The position numbers and the translations under genes are program-made. Positions 1 to 20,710 of a stretch of 64,000 nucleotides of DNA are shown one piece after another. The notes beneath the pieces are model-generated. The model saw nothing but the letters and a program-made list of their open reading frames with translations. It was not told the DNA's origin and made no database searches. How positions within the stretch are numbered: position 1 is the stretch's first letter; each line of letters opens with the position of its first letter. Source of the DNA: Amoebidium appalachense (taxonomy: Eukaryota > Ichthyosporea); the NCBI GenBank assembly GCA_963693365.1, contig CAVNZM010000010.1:8804001-8868000 (forward strand), in the 5' to 3' direction.

Positions 1-1667
1 CACTTTCCCCTACAGCATATGCACAAGGCTGTTCGGCACAGCAAACGCAATTGCAAATATTTTTGCGCATATCAGAGATCTCGCTGAAAGTTAGGCACGA
101 ACGCACGCGCGCACGCACGAGCCTACGCCTGACAGTGTACTGTGTCCCTCCAGCTTGCGTGAGAATAAAAACCTTCTACTCTCCGCCTGGCTAGCTATAG
201 GAAATCGTGATCGCTTCGACTTCAACAGCCACTACCCATCCAGCTCCAAGAGATTAACATGGAGTCGGAGTGGGATATGCACGCAGATGTGGCCAAGCGC
301 TGCCGTAAAAGCGCAGTTGCGCCACACCTTGCCCTCAAAATAAAATCTTTCCCTAACATCTCGTAAACTAAATGTAGCTGCAGGGCTGAAGCATATGGGG
401 TCGAGAGGGACGGCGGGTGTTGGCAGGATGTCTAGACAAGGAAACTGCAGCAAGGAATGGAAGGAGGGAAAGGGGAAAGGAAGGGCGAGCGAGGGGGGAG
501 ATAGGGTGGACTTCAGTTTCCGTGGCTGCCGTGTTTCGGTTCTCGAACACATAGCAGGCGCAGTGCGCAAATGCAAAGACGTCCATATAGTCAAATGATG
601 AGATGTTATTGGCCGAGGGGTGCATGCTTCGATGCGTGCTTGACGTTCTCCCTCAAGGCACTTCAACGCTTGGCTTATTGATGGGCGTGTAATAGGGCTG
701 CTTAACCATTTTTTTTTCCGGCAAGCAATACGTTTTGTGTCCTTTACGTGTTTCCAGTCTGTGACCGCGTTGGCACGTGAAAGTCATCACATCACAACAG
801 CCAAGCACAGAGCGGCGACGTCACAGCAAAGCATCTTGTGTTTGATTGGCTACAACAAATAACTTTTCTAGATAAATTTTAACATTAATCCCCTAACAGA
901 TATTCACTAACCATCATGATATAATAAATAGTTTTAATATCATGTTGTCTTGCAGTCACAAGCTTTACACAGGCATGTCAGGAATTTTTGTTACAGGATC
1001 TTCGGGTTTCTGTAGCTAGTCATTTTGACTCAGTGACTGTCTCCCTGCGGCCCGGCTCAACATACTAGGGATGTTGCCGCAGGCGACTGTCACTAGACAA
1101 AGTGTCTGATTGCGCAAATTTTTTTAAATTTACAGCATATGATTATTTCAAAGTCGCATTAATAATTTAATGCGAATTAAGAAAGCGTTACTATTGCCCA
1201 ACATTAATTTAGGGGAGCGTTCCTATTGCCCAACAGAAAATAAAGTATTCCTATTGGACCTACAAGAAAACCAAGCGTTCCGATTGCCCAACAGGAAAAT
1301 ATAGACCCAACCGGAGACTTCCCGCGGCGTAGTAGTGCCCGGCCACTCACCGTAAGCCAGTGGGTACAGAGCCTTGGAGACTACTCTGTAGCGAAGGAAC
1401 AGCCTGTAGCCCGGGGCTGGTCATCACCACTCAAGTGCGACGAGTCAAAAAGAACGGTCTCGGAGCCTGGGAAGTTATTTATTCTATGTTTAGAGCTCGC
1501 CAACATTCACACCAGTGTAAAACTGAACTTCTTACCGTTACTACCACCTAGTCATCCAACACCTACCCTGCACCTCGTTTCGACGATTTCACCAATACAT
1601 CCCTCTCTCAGCCAGGCACCCCAGACCACGTACCCACCCACACTCGCTTATTTCCCCTACCGCCACG
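1..1667. other. 5' spacer of the SCOC-like gene
   Basis: I see no supportable coding exon here; the open frames are short and have no recognisable content. Positions 700-1300 are comparatively AT-rich and hold a degenerate direct repeat (listed separately). A promoter or 5' untranslated role for the gene starting at 1668 is an inference from position. Confidence 0.5.
1185..1300 (+). repeat. Four degenerate ~30-bp direct repeats upstream of SCOC
   Basis: A core reading roughly GCGTTCCTATTGCCCAACA starts at 1185, 1217, 1245 and 1275, so the spacing is 28-32 bp. The third copy is the most diverged (ATTGGACC in place of ATTGCCC). The block lies about 370-480 bp upstream of the SCOC start codon. 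Regular spacing and the ATTG core suggest a repeated protein-binding site, but that is inference. Confidence 0.6.
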
Positions 1668-3697
1668 ATGTTGCAAGACAACGAGGAAGACGCCCCCGCA
1701 GTGCCCGTTGCTGACGTGGAGACACACGCACAGCTGCACCCGCAGGCAACCGCCCCACAGGTAAGCCCGTGCTCATGCCGTCGCAAAGCTCATGCGTGTG
1801 TGTGTGTGCAGGTGTGCATGTGTGTTTGTGCGTGTTTGTGCTTGATGGTGTACGCGCTTCTGTGTCGACTTCCTTTCTTTCAGCTCATCTTTGCTTGCTG
1901 CCAGCAGGTGTGTGTGTGTGTGTGCGTGCCGTGGGGTGGTTTTGTGCTACCCTGTGGGTGTGCCTGTGTTGAGCAGAGTTGCTTTGTGCTGTGTGTGCTG
2001 GCTGCCTGCGCGTAGCAAAAACTGTAGTTCACCAGGGCGTGTTCGTAGTGTGTGTCGATGTGTGCTTGTTCTTAACGTCTTATGTGTTTGACATCATCTA
2101 AGAATTACTAACTTTAACCGAGTAGACGGTTGCCGTTTCTTTTCTTTTTAACACTGTGAGACAGTATGCCGTGAGTATTGTGTGTGTGTGTGTGGTGGTG
2201 GTGGTGGTGGGGCGGCAGGGGGGGGGGGGGGGGGGGGGGGGGGAGCGATTAGTGGTTGCGCGATGGGGGGGGGGGAGGGGAGGGGGGGGGGGGGGGAAGG
2301 TGGATGGGCAGGTGGAGTGGAAGGGTTCTGCCTGTGCGCGTACCTGCAACTGCGTCTGTGTATCTTGTTGTGATTTTGCCTTCAACACGATGCCACACCT
2401 TCTTTGAGGGAGTGCATGCACTGGTTCCTACCTGTGTGTGTGTGTGCGTGTGTGCCTGCAAGTGCACGTGTGGGAAGGGTGCCCTGGTTGGGTCCGTTCG
2501 TGTGTGATTGTGCACATGGGGTGGGACAAGGTCGAAGTCGTGGTTATTCTTGATCGTGGTGGTGGACGTGGTGGTGGCAGTGATGGTTTTGGTGTGGTGG
2601 TGGCGCGCGCGCGCGCGCTCGCGTGTGTGTGTGTGTTAGGGGGAGGGGTGAGGTTGGGGGGGTGAGGTTGGGGGGGTGGGGGGAGGGGAGGGGAATAAGT
2701 AGTACATGACGAGAACAAGGCAACAAATGATGTGCTGGTGTGTGTGAGCGCGCGTATGCGTGTGTGGGTGGAAAGGAGGAGGAGGGGAAGGGGAGGGGAG
2801 GGGGGGGGGGGGGGGGGGGGGGGGAGGGAAGGATGGCTGGAATATTTGTCGCCGTTCTGTTGATGCTGCCCTTGTGCGTGCGAGGGGGAGAGTACTTGTG
2901 GGTGGTGTGTGGCTGTGGCTGAAAGTTGTGTTGGCAGGTGGAGGGGACGGAGGGCAGTGGGCGGACGGAGAGGACGGAGGAGGGGCTGAGCGAGGAGGAG
3001 CAGAAGGCCATTCTAATCAACCAGGTGCTGGAGCTGCAGAACACCCTGGACGGTAGGCGCAGCCACACAGGCACAAAGGGAACACAGGGCACAGCCACAC
3101 AGGGCACACAGGGCACGGGCAGGCACAGGCAGGCACACAGGGCACATGCAGGTACACAGAGGCACAGACACATACGGGCGCACATAGGCACACAGGTACA
3201 CACAGGCACATACGTGCACAGGGACATACGGGCGCACACAGACACATACGGGCAACGTGTGCACAGGCATATACAGGCACACGGGGCACACAGCACGCAC
3301 AGGCACGCACGCACACAGGCAGCGGGCATACACGCATACAGGCGCAGATACACAGACATGCACATGCACACCTGGACACACACATGTTCGGGCACACGCA
3401 GGCCACGGGCACACACGGGCACAAGCAGACACAGACAAACATATAGACAAGCTCATACACATAGGCACACATAGAGGCATGCATACACAGACACGGGCCC
3501 ACATGCACAAGGGTGTGGGCAGGCACAGGCACGAGAACGAACACACACACACACACCCAATGTTCCACGCAGTGGCAGGAGGCATGCACACACAGATGCA
3601 TGTGTGTGCACACAGCACGTGGCATACACTTCCACAGACAGAACTATCGTTGGTGGCCGTGTGTGGATTCTGTGAAGCCTGTTCCTACACATTTCCA

Positions 3698-3728
<31 letters not shown>

Positions 3729-3789
3729 ACCACCACCACCTCCTCCCTCTCCCCTCCCCTTCTCTTCCCTTTTTACATGCACATGCGAG

Positions 3790-3830
<41 letters not shown>

Positions 3831-4692
3831 CTGCCCTCCCCGCTTTTCCCTCTAAACACAATGTCCCACACAGAAAACGCCCACTCACTTTTTGCCCAAA
3901 CATAACATGTGTACCGTATACGCACACAACACACAGACTCGCCGTATGCACGCACACACAACACACTCCACTCACTTTTAGCCCATGTTAACCTTCACCA
4001 CACTACTGTTGTTATGCACATTCGCGCCACATCTGTTTCTGTTTAGTGACACTTCCCATGCTTGGCTGCTCCTCCTCGAGTTCATATGCATATCGCCCCT
4101 CCCCCCCCCCCCCCTCCCCCCCCTCCCGCCTCACCCCCCACCTCCACCATCACACCACAGCCCACACACCACGACCACGAATACCCGTTTAATGCACCAA
4201 AGAGCATATGCACCTTCCCTGGCCCTGTGTGGTACTTGCTCACAAATCTCTGCCTTGCAGTCTCTCCCCCCCCCCCCCCCCCCCCCTCTCTCTCTCCCAC
4301 ACACACACACACACACACACATACACACAACAGTGCACCTCGGTACCAACACTATAATACCCACCCAATATTTATTTCTGCAAACACAAGTTCTCCATGT
4401 TTTCTCGCGGTTCCATCTGCCATGCATCCGGCCAGACCCAAACACACACACACATATGGGCACACTGCACTTTTTTTCTGACCACGTGGTTGGTGTGCGC
4501 AGAGTTGTCACAGCGTGTGAACCGAGTCAAGGATGAGAACAGCAAGCTGAAGAGCGAGAACCAATTGCTGACGCAGTACATTGAAAACCTTATGGCTAGC
4601 TCAAATGTCGTGCAGGGCGCTAAGGACTCGAGCAGGTAGGAACTCAGTGCCCATGTGCACACGCATGTTTGGGCGTGCGCACACACAGCGCG

Positions 4693-4729
<37 letters not shown>

Positions 4730-5176
4730 AGATACACACAGGCACATGCGCAAGCATGTACATACCCATGTACATGCACATACACATGTACGTACACATG
4801 GCCGGATGTATATACACATGCAAGTGCACACACACATGTACAGTTTACACACGCATGTACATGCACACACACCTGTACGCACTCATTTGGGGGCACATGT
4901 ATACACACCCACACACACACACATGCATCCATACACACACACACATCCCAGACCCGGAGACCTGCCCCAAGATGACACACAAAACATACACGGAAAGACG
5001 AGCTCACTCTCACTGTATGTACACGGCATGTTTCTCGATGGGTGAGGGTGTTTGGACGTGTATGTGTGGGGTGGATGCACGTGTATGTGCGTGTGCGTGT
5101 GTGTCGGGGGGGGGGGGGGGGGGGGGGACGTGTGTACGTCTGGGTGTGTGAGTGCAAATGTGTTCTCCCTCTCCCT

Positions 5177-5268
<92 letters not shown>

Positions 5269-5608
5269 GGGGGGGGGGGAGGAGGAAGAGGAAAGGGAGG
5301 GAGATACTCAATCTGTCGTGACGTGGCAATTTGGTGACACTGACCCCCCCCCCCCCACCCCCCTCCACACACACACATACGCACACACCACACATACCAC
5401 CACGACACCACCACCACCACCACCCGCCCAAATGCATGCACACATCTATGCACATCATATCGACTTACATTGTGTCGCGCATGCGCAACACAGCCTCACA
5501 CTCAAGAACACACAAACACACACACAAACACACACACATGCACGCGCACACACACATACGTGCATGTACAAACGTTCACGCCCGCACAAATGCACCTGCC
5601 CGCATACG

Positions 5609-5685
<77 letters not shown>

Positions 5686-5751
5686 AGCACCACGGGCAGA
5701 AAGAGCAGCCTTCAGAGTTTGTGGTCAAGTCTTGGCGGCGGCAAGAAGTAG
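1668..5751 (+). CDS. SCOC: SCOC-like short coiled-coil protein, 4 exons
   Basis: Exons are 1668-1760, 2938-3052, 4503-4635 and 5688-5751; phases agree and give 134 aa. The family (short coiled-coil protein) is a Golgi-associated partner of ARL-type GTPases and acts in trafficking and autophagy. The diagnostic core spans exons 2-3: [15 protein letters not shown], then [17 protein letters not shown] and QYIENLM, close to animal SCOC. The coiled coil covers about residues 48-100. The N-terminus is acidic and low in conservation; the C-terminus is basic and ends GGGKK. Exon 3 could be read through to a TAG at 4637-4639, but AGCAG|GTAGG is a good donor, and joining to exon 4 keeps frame and gives an SCOC-like tail, so I prefer the spliced form. 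Intron 1 is GT/G-rich, intron 2 is CA/C-rich, and intron 3 ends in a long CA array. Confidence 0.88.
2180..2835 (+). repeat. GT and poly-G tracts in SCOC intron 1
   Basis: (GT)n at about 2180-2192, G-runs at 2220-2243, 2265-2296 and 2800-2824, and a GCGC block near 2604. No coding signal. Open frames here encode only Gly/Val/Cys strings generated by the repeats. Confidence 0.9.
3055..4320 (+). repeat. CA-rich and poly-C tracts in SCOC intron 2
   Basis: A degenerate CACAGG/CACATA field runs from 3060 to 3550, followed by C-runs at 3700-3728, 3790-3829 and 4263-4286 and (CA)n at 4300-4327. On the sense strand this is the complement of the GT/G content of intron 1 of the same gene. Confidence 0.9.
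5179..5687 (+). repeat. Compound microsatellite (CT)n-(GT)n-poly-G, then (CA)n
   Basis: (TC)n at 5179-5233 runs directly into (GT)n at 5234-5251 and a G-run at 5252-5279. A second block of (CA)n at 5618-5682 abuts the 3' splice site of SCOC exon 4. Confidence 0.9.
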
Positions 5752-6239
5752 ACTGTCCTTTCTATTTTTAGATTTTAATTTAATGTTTCGTGTGGGTGGG
5801 TGGGTGGGGAGGGGGGAAGGGAGAGGGGGGGGGGGGGTTCTACGCAAATAGAAATATTTAATGTTGTTCCTGTATGATTCTTCATGCACGTGCATCAGAT
5901 GTATGCACGTGATTTCCTGCTCTACATATGGGTGCTCATATTGTGAATACATGCCCTGAGGGTGGTCCTCTGCATTGTGAGGCAGGGAGAAAGATATTCG
6001 TCACGTGACTGGTAGCAGCGCCCCGTTGGTCGATCGGCAACGGGTTGCCATTGGTTGAGATTAAAAATATAATTTAATAATCAGGCGCCGGCCAGCAGCA
6101 CCAAGCGTCATTCGCAGATATACAAAAGAGGTGATCTTAGTTAACGTCGATAGATTCAATGCATAATTACCGAAGTTTGGGCCGATTATTCTAATCTAAA
6201 AGGAGCTAATCATTCATGCCGCGCACACACCATATATGG
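5752..6239. other. Tail-to-tail spacer between SCOC and HUS1
   Basis: 488 bp between two convergent stop codons. A G-run lies at 5824-5837. The stretch 5990-6130 is unique sequence with a CACGTG E-box and ATTGG motifs, unusual for a 3'-3' spacer. No coding region seen. Confidence 0.5.
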
Positions 6240-14721
<8,482 letters not shown>

Positions 14722-15178
14722 TTTGCAGCCTCTCTGATGTGCGCACCTATCAAGACAGAAGACAACGCCTTGCAGCCTGAATTGCTATCTGCCTGGGATG
14801 ACGTAACAAAGAGGTACTTGTAATCTGCCGAATGTCCGAATAAAAGCAAAGGAGACCATCTGCCTCTGAAGTATTTCATGGACAGGGTCCTGAGTTTGTT
14901 CGGCCAAACAGCATCGCTTCTCGTATGATATGAAGAAAAGACTGTGCCGAAACATGCAGGTGCAACTTTGCTAAAGGTTTGCATATGCCCGGGACGCCAA
15001 TAAAAAAATGTTCACACGACTGCCAAACGTGTTCGTGTGCGCTTCAGTTGCCTGTGCCGCCACTTGGTCTCTAATGATCTCTTCTTCCAACCCTGCCCTA
15101 CCTACGCGTTCCTACGCGTACTTTCGCCAGTGTTTTGCCCTTTGGACCTGGCCCAGCCTGCCCTGTCAGGCGGGATGC

Positions 15179-15191
15179 TTTCCCGCCAAAA
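15179..15191 (-). promoter_or_regulatory. E2F-like site upstream of HUS1
   Basis: TTTCCCGCCAAAA, the reverse complement of the E2F/DP consensus TTTGGCGGGAA, about 460 bp upstream of the HUS1 start codon. E2F control of checkpoint genes is known in animals and plants; here it is inferred from one motif. Confidence 0.5.
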
Positions 15192-16316
15192 TCTCCTGTC
15201 AGCCAATCATGCCTAAAACAGTAACGCTCAGATGACTCCAGTTTGCGCAATCACTGATGTTCCAAGTTGGGCCGGGGGTATGCACACCACGTGTACGTGC
15301 CACGTGCACGTAGATAGACAGATACTGATATTCACACACATACATTTCACCATATTTTCTTGTTCATGGATAGGTTTTGAATGCCTGTGAAAGTCCCGCG
15401 ATGGGGAGTGTGTACAAGAGCAGGATGATCGGATCCCTTTCGATCACATGTACATTTAAGAGTGGCAAATGGGCCATGCCATACAATTGGAATGGGCCAT
15501 GCCATACATGGGCACATACATCATGTATCCAGCTTGCACTGAGATACAAGTGAGGCTCTTGCAAACTCGTTTCAGCCCGTCTGCTATGCGATAGCTTGTG
15601 CGGAAATACTTGCCACTATATGTGCGGGCTTTGGAGCGCTGCAGGCGATCCGCCTCGGAATTCAAGTTCATACCTACTACGAGTCTTTTATTCACTTCTA
15701 ATATACCTTGCCCAGTTGCTGATGGCTGTGCTTTAGCGACCACCTATAGCTTCCGTCCATCTGCCCATGTGTCGTTTACTGTGTGTGTGTTGATAAATGG
15801 TGTATTATCACGAAACAGTTATTCGTAGCCACTTGGGCATGGAAACGTACCGGGGTGGCTAGCTATAGCTGGCTAACTAGTGTTGGTGAAATTTTTCTAT
15901 GGTATGACACTGCGTGTGCCTGTTCGCATGTGTTGGGGGTGGCTGAGGTGGATTTGGGGGGGAAGGGGGGGGGGGGGGGGTATGGTAGTCGCCGTGCATC
16001 AAAAATTCACCACTGCTCATGACGATGCATAGCGGAGATCATGGCGCACAAGCCTGGCACAGGGGTTAATAGTAGATCTGTATCATTAATAACAATTTTT
16101 TTAGTTTATCCCGTTTTATTCCCGGAGGGATTCCTTAGGGCCTTGGGGCCCTCATGGGGAACTACCATCTTCTAACCAGTACCGACAGTGCTAGGGTGCT
16201 ACGGTATTATTAGCTAAGCTATAGCTAGGACACCCTTAACAATCCTAACTCTTTGCACACACTTGGCCCAGGGTATCATGTGACACCTCAGCCATGCCGG
16301 TACCATTAATAAAGCA

Positions 16317-16327
16317 TTTATTTTATT
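16317..16327 (-). terminator. Polyadenylation signals of the cyclin gene
   Basis: Two overlapping AATAAA hexamers on the minus strand, some 365 nt beyond the cyclin stop codon, in AT-rich sequence. The assignment is by position and motif only. Confidence 0.4.
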
Positions 16328-16692
16328 CACAAATTGTTAAAAAAAATTCCGGGCCGCGCGTTCAACAACTCAGACTCAATCAATAAGATGGTCGCTGAAG
16401 TTACCAGTGTATACATGGTTAAAAAAACGAGCAACTTGATAACGTACAAAAATCTTCTACTCTACGGGCTTTGGAAGACAATTTTAAATGAATAGCTGAA
16501 GGCATGCACGTGACTATTTTACACGAATAAAACATACAAAAGTTCATCATACCTCTGCTTCTGCGCTGCAATCATTCAACACCATCGTTTTGCCTCGATA
16601 CACTAGTGGCCATGTGCTGAAAAGCACAGGCAGCATACATACAGATTTTGAAATGTGCTAGGCAGCAAAGCAGCTATCAGAATAATCATTAC

Positions 16693-17610
16693 TCAATTCA
16701 TCGCATACAGGTCCTTCAAAATGTCTTGATACTCGGCCGTGACGAATATGGCTGGGTCCACCTCAGTTTTGCCACGTGGCTTCTTCACGGGTTTGTACTC
16801 AAATGAGTGTGTGGCAGTGCTTTCCGGCACATAAATGAGTTGGTCGTCGTCTTCTTCGCTGCTGATGTCGCTTATTCGCTGGACATTCAAGTATTGGGAT
16901 GCCCAATCGTTCCGGAACCTCTGCTCAAGAAATGTATAGTCACTACGGGGCACGTTAAGGTTGTACTCAAAAAGACGCAGCAGCTCTCGCTCATATGCAG
17001 ATACCAGCGACACAGGCAGGCCGAGAATCTTCGCCCACGTTGAGTTGACGGACACACAGTCATCGCTCAAGTATTTGGTGGCAAGCACTGCACATGTGGC
17101 AAACACACACCGCCCACACGGCCTGGTCAGTTGTGTTGCTCCAGACATGCGCAGACACTTGTCGACATAATACATGGTCGTTATAAGTGTGCTTTCGTGC
17201 ATACTTGCCTCCTCCACGACCTTTGCAAGAAATGTAATTACGTCTGTGTCTATGGGTGTGCGTGCATGAATTTCACACATAGAACATGAGTTCAAATTCA
17301 ATAGCAACGAAGAAACGGGGCCGACCGTGTTGCCCAAGGACGCGTAATCGACGATATCAGGCACAGGCGAGTAACAGGACGCCGGGACAAAGGGCATGGT
17401 GCCAACTACGGCCGGATATGTGCCCATGTTGCTCTGTGTGTGATTGAACACGGGTCGCTGCACCTGAAATACATGGGGAAAGTCGAAAAACATTGGGTAT
17501 GCGAGCGGGACTGTGTTTGCCGAGTAGGTCTTAGTGGCTACTGACATGGCATGGAAATGCGCGGGGGGCCCGGCGGCAGGCCCAGTGTAAAACATCGGCC
17601 AAGAGTACAT
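16693..17610 (-). CDS. PHO80/PCL-type cyclin, intronless
   Basis: A single 305-aa frame with an ATG at 17610-17608. Cyclins bind and activate a cyclin-dependent kinase; PHO80/U-type cyclins are usually linked to nutrient or polarity signalling. Residues about 118-232 form the cyclin box: DVITFLAKVVEEA, LITTMYYVDKCL, RCVFATCAVLATKYLSDD, the conserved WAKILGL (compare NxxWAKxGG) and ELLRLFEYNL. The first 115 residues are Pro/aromatic-rich and unconserved. The C-terminus is acidic (SSEEDDD near 247) and then basic. A TATA box lies 135-142 bp upstream, and AATAAA signals lie downstream. Like the hydrolase at 60.66 kb, it has no intron, unlike its neighbours. The exact kinase partner cannot be told from sequence. 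Confidence 0.85.
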   Translation of the reverse strand: MYSWPMFYTGPAAGPPAHFHAMSVATKTYSANTVPLAYPMFFDFPHVFQVQRPVFNHTQSNMGTYPAVVGTMPFVPASCYSPVPDIVDYASLGNTVGPVSSLLLNLNSCSMCEIHARTPIDTDVITFLAKVVEEASMHESTLITTMYYVDKCLRMSGATQLTRPCGRCVFATCAVLATKYLSDDCVSVNSTWAKILGLPVSLVSAYERELLRLFEYNLNVPRSDYTFLEQRFRNDWASQYLNVQRISDISSEEDDDQLIYVPESTATHSFEYKPVKKPRGKTEVDPAIFVTAEYQDILKDLYAMN

Positions 17611-17744
17611 TTGGCTAATTCTATATTCATGCTAGGCTGCTTGTTGTCAATGAACAGGGTGTCACCACTATCTGATGCTCCTGAAGAAATAGCTCTATGT
17701 CAGTTGTGTCAGAAGAAATGAGCTGGAATGTGGGTGCTTTCGCG

Positions 17745-17752
17745 CTTATATA
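17745..17752 (-). promoter_or_regulatory. TATA box of the cyclin gene
   Basis: TATATAAG on the minus strand, 135-142 bp upstream of the cyclin ATG, implying a 5' leader of roughly 100 nt. Confidence 0.55.
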
Positions 17753-17849
17753 GCGGTGCAGTCTCAAAGATAAAACAGCTCTTACACACCTCCAAACCAA
17801 TGCATGATTTCCGGAACTTTTAGCGAATAGGAACTGGCTTAGTGTCACT

Positions 17850-18900
17850 GTATCGCACAGAAGTATGTAGGTTATCTCTATGGGATGACTGTGATTGGCC
17901 GAATGGCCGATGCTGTTATGTCCCGAGTTACGCGTCGTTTCGCGGTATTTGTCACCGCCAATTTTTTTCTGCAGGCCAATCGGGGTGTCGAAAGATCTTA
18001 TTATTGCACGGGGCCGGGTTGCGTAGCCCGGCGCATGGCCGGTGTCCCTTGAAGCAATTCAGGGTCGCGTACTAGAAGGCAACTATAACTATAGTCTACA
18101 ACTTGTTTCTTTTTATTATCGAGAAATTGGTTCAAGGTTATGTTCTGTGTGTCTTGTTTTTTTGCGAAGGTGCAGTTATCTTCCACTAAGCTACCCGCAA
18201 AATAGGCCAAGCTCATTTAGTGTGATGACAGTTGTGATCTAAAAGCGGTCTAAATATATTTGGTGTTTCTACGTTGACTGGTTTATAGCGAATCAGCGAT
18301 ATCTATATCACTATGGGATGCGCTGATTGGTTCAATACCATTTACGGCTTTCTTTTGACTAATCAGATATCCTGTGTTCGATGACATCTTGCCGTGTGAT
18401 TGCCTCCACACATGGTGCGCATTCGTGATAGTACACAACGCGGTCCAAGAGCCATAAGATTGCCCCAGCTCCTTTTTCAATGCATACAGTTCAGTGATTG
18501 CCTGTAGACTCGAAAGCTAGTATATTTATAGTTGTTTTAACACCTTTTATTGATAAAGCAAAGCACAGATGGTGTATGTGAAGCTGCTGTTCACATCTGA
18601 GGCGTGATCGTTTCCATTGGCCAGATCTTTGCCGTCTAGCGATTGGTCACCTATACAACCAATCGTAATGTAAGGAAAGGACTGTCAATATCTACAAGCG
18701 CGTACTGATTGGTAGAAGAGTTTGATTGGACCACACATTTGCGTCGCCGTTACCCCCACAACCTTCCTCTTGTGCCTACGCACCGTAACGCACGCCTTCA
18801 GGTTCCGGATTCTTTTCTTTTCTAGCTCGTTAGCGACAACATTCTGTTAAGGTTGTCCATCAAAACAAATAAGCGTGAATCTTAAATTTTTTCTGGTGCT
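17850..18900. promoter_or_regulatory. CCAAT-box-rich spacer
   Basis: Unique sequence with at least seven ATTGG/CCAAT motifs (near 17892, 18319, 18618, 18640, 18659, 18708, 18724), far denser than chance. A 6-bp-stem GC hairpin lies at 18013-18031. It lies behind the minus-strand cyclin and before a possible plus-strand ORF at 18992, consistent with a divergent promoter. Confidence 0.4.
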
Positions 18901-18991
18901 TTGTGTTTATGGTGTTGACCTGGGTAGCTAATATAAGCTTTTCAAAACACCATATAGAGAAATCAAAGGTAAAACTCAGTCGGCATGTGTT

Positions 18992-19282
18992 ATGTTCCTT
19001 AGGCAACACCGTACTGATCATTATCGCTTTTTGGGAGCTTTGGCAGGATATAATTCTCCTGCTGTACGTATGGATACCACCCCAGTAGATAAGTCTGTAT
19101 GGTGCTCTGATGTTGATATTGCCTGGGAAGTTGTGCAGTGGCGTTGTAGTTTTTATTTCATCGCCGCTGGTGCCACTTTTGTGCTGAACTTTTTAATCGC
19201 AAGCATGTTGATAGGTGTGAGTTTTTATGTCGCGTTTTACCTCTTTCCCTACGGGTGTCTGCTACACTGGCTGGCAATGTGA
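18992..19282 (+). CDS. Possible small membrane protein, unrecognised
   Basis: A 96-aa ATG frame in repeat-free sequence. The C-terminal half has two hydrophobic stretches (around FYFIAAGATFVLNFLIASML and VSFYVAFYLF), suggesting one long or two short membrane segments. I recognise no family. The start could instead be internal to an exon, since TTCCTTAG just after the ATG resembles an acceptor. It may also be chance. Confidence 0.25.
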   Translation: MFLRQHRTDHYRFLGALAGYNSPAVRMDTTPVDKSVWCSDVDIAWEVVQWRCSFYFIAAGATFVLNFLIASMLIGVSFYVAFYLFPYGCLLHWLAM

Positions 19283-19437
19283 CCACTTTAGACTTTTTGT
19301 TGAATTCTGTTGGTCGTCACATTGAGTATTTATATGATTTTCACACAGTGTTCAGGTATCTCAGTATGCACTTGTTACTGGATAACTCGTGAAGTTTTTA
19401 TTGTCTTCTCAGTATGCCGTGCATACTTGCAAAATAT

Positions 19438-19454
19438 ATATATATATATATATA
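19438..19454. repeat. (TA)n microsatellite
   Basis: About eight TA units, the only TA dinucleotide array seen in the window. Confidence 0.8.
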
Positions 19455-19781
19455 CTTGCATACTTTCCGTCGAATAAATCCAGTCAAAAAAAAAATAGCC
19501 ATTTCACATAGACACGAAGAACGGAGTCTTGGGGGATTCGACAACGAACTCCGGATTGGTGGTTCAAGTTTTGTTACACGCCGGGCACTGGCCCACCACG
19601 TCACCCATGCCACCTCACCTGCACAGTGCACACGTGTAGGTGTGCGAAAAGCTACACAATCAGCCTACGTGCATAAAAGACTAAACACGTGTGCACTTGA
19701 TTGACCCATGCCTATGACACCTACATGTACATGCACATATGTGCACGAACACCGGCACATGCACAGATACTGTAGATACCG

Positions 19782-20500
19782 TCACAAGCTCAGGGTGGTA
19801 TCGAAAACGATGCGCATGCTCTGAGTTTGCCACGCATTTGCCAATCGCATGCATTTGATTTCGGGCACGCCCCCACGTACAGGTACAAAAATAAACCTAA
19901 CAATGTGCCACGGTGGGTCTGGCCCACGGTGGTGACCGGAGCGGGGGCGAGGGGAGGTGATCTCTTCTGCAAGGGGGGGGGGGGGGGGGTGTACAGGGGG
20001 GGGAGGGGGGGGGGGTGAGGGAGATTCCCCAAGCCAAATTTCTTTCTTCTGTTTCGCATGAAGTTCGATGACGTCCCCGCCCAAAGCCTTATAATAAGCG
20101 GGCCCACATATGATGGCCTTCACTTTCTCCCCACGTACCATAATATATCCCCGACGTATACCTTCCGCTCCAATCAGCACTTCAAGTTTTCCGATAAATT
20201 GTGGCTGGTATGTATCATGGATAAGTGTGGCTGTTTGTGGGGGTGTGCATGTATGTATGTGACGGTTCCTGTGACGGTGTACATGTGTGTGTGTGAGAGA
20301 GTGTGTATCTGTGTGTGCGTGCACGTGCATGATGCATGTGCATGAGTGAGATCCAGGAATATTTGTGTGCACGTGAGCCTCCTGTCGTCGAAACGTTCGG
20401 ACGAGTGCAAAACGAGTAAATGCTGCATGTCCCAGTTCGTGTGTTTTTTTGCGCACTCGTGTGTGTGTCAGTGGGTGCGCGTGTACATGTGTGTGTACGT

Positions 20501-20552
<52 letters not shown>

Positions 20553-20614
20553 CGTGTGTGGGTGTGTGTGTGTGTGCACGTGTATGATGTGCGTGCGTGC
20601 GTGCGTGCACGCCG

Positions 20615-20710
<96 letters not shown>

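Larger units (their letters stand above)
14722..16692. other. Spacer between HUS1 start and cyclin stop
   Basis: HUS1 5' flank and cyclin 3' flank. Mostly unique sequence with only one G-run (15966-15980). No coding exon recognised. It holds an E2F-like site (15179-15191) and, for the minus-strand cyclin, two overlapping AATAAA signals (TTTATT at 16317-16322 and 16322-16327). Confidence 0.5.
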
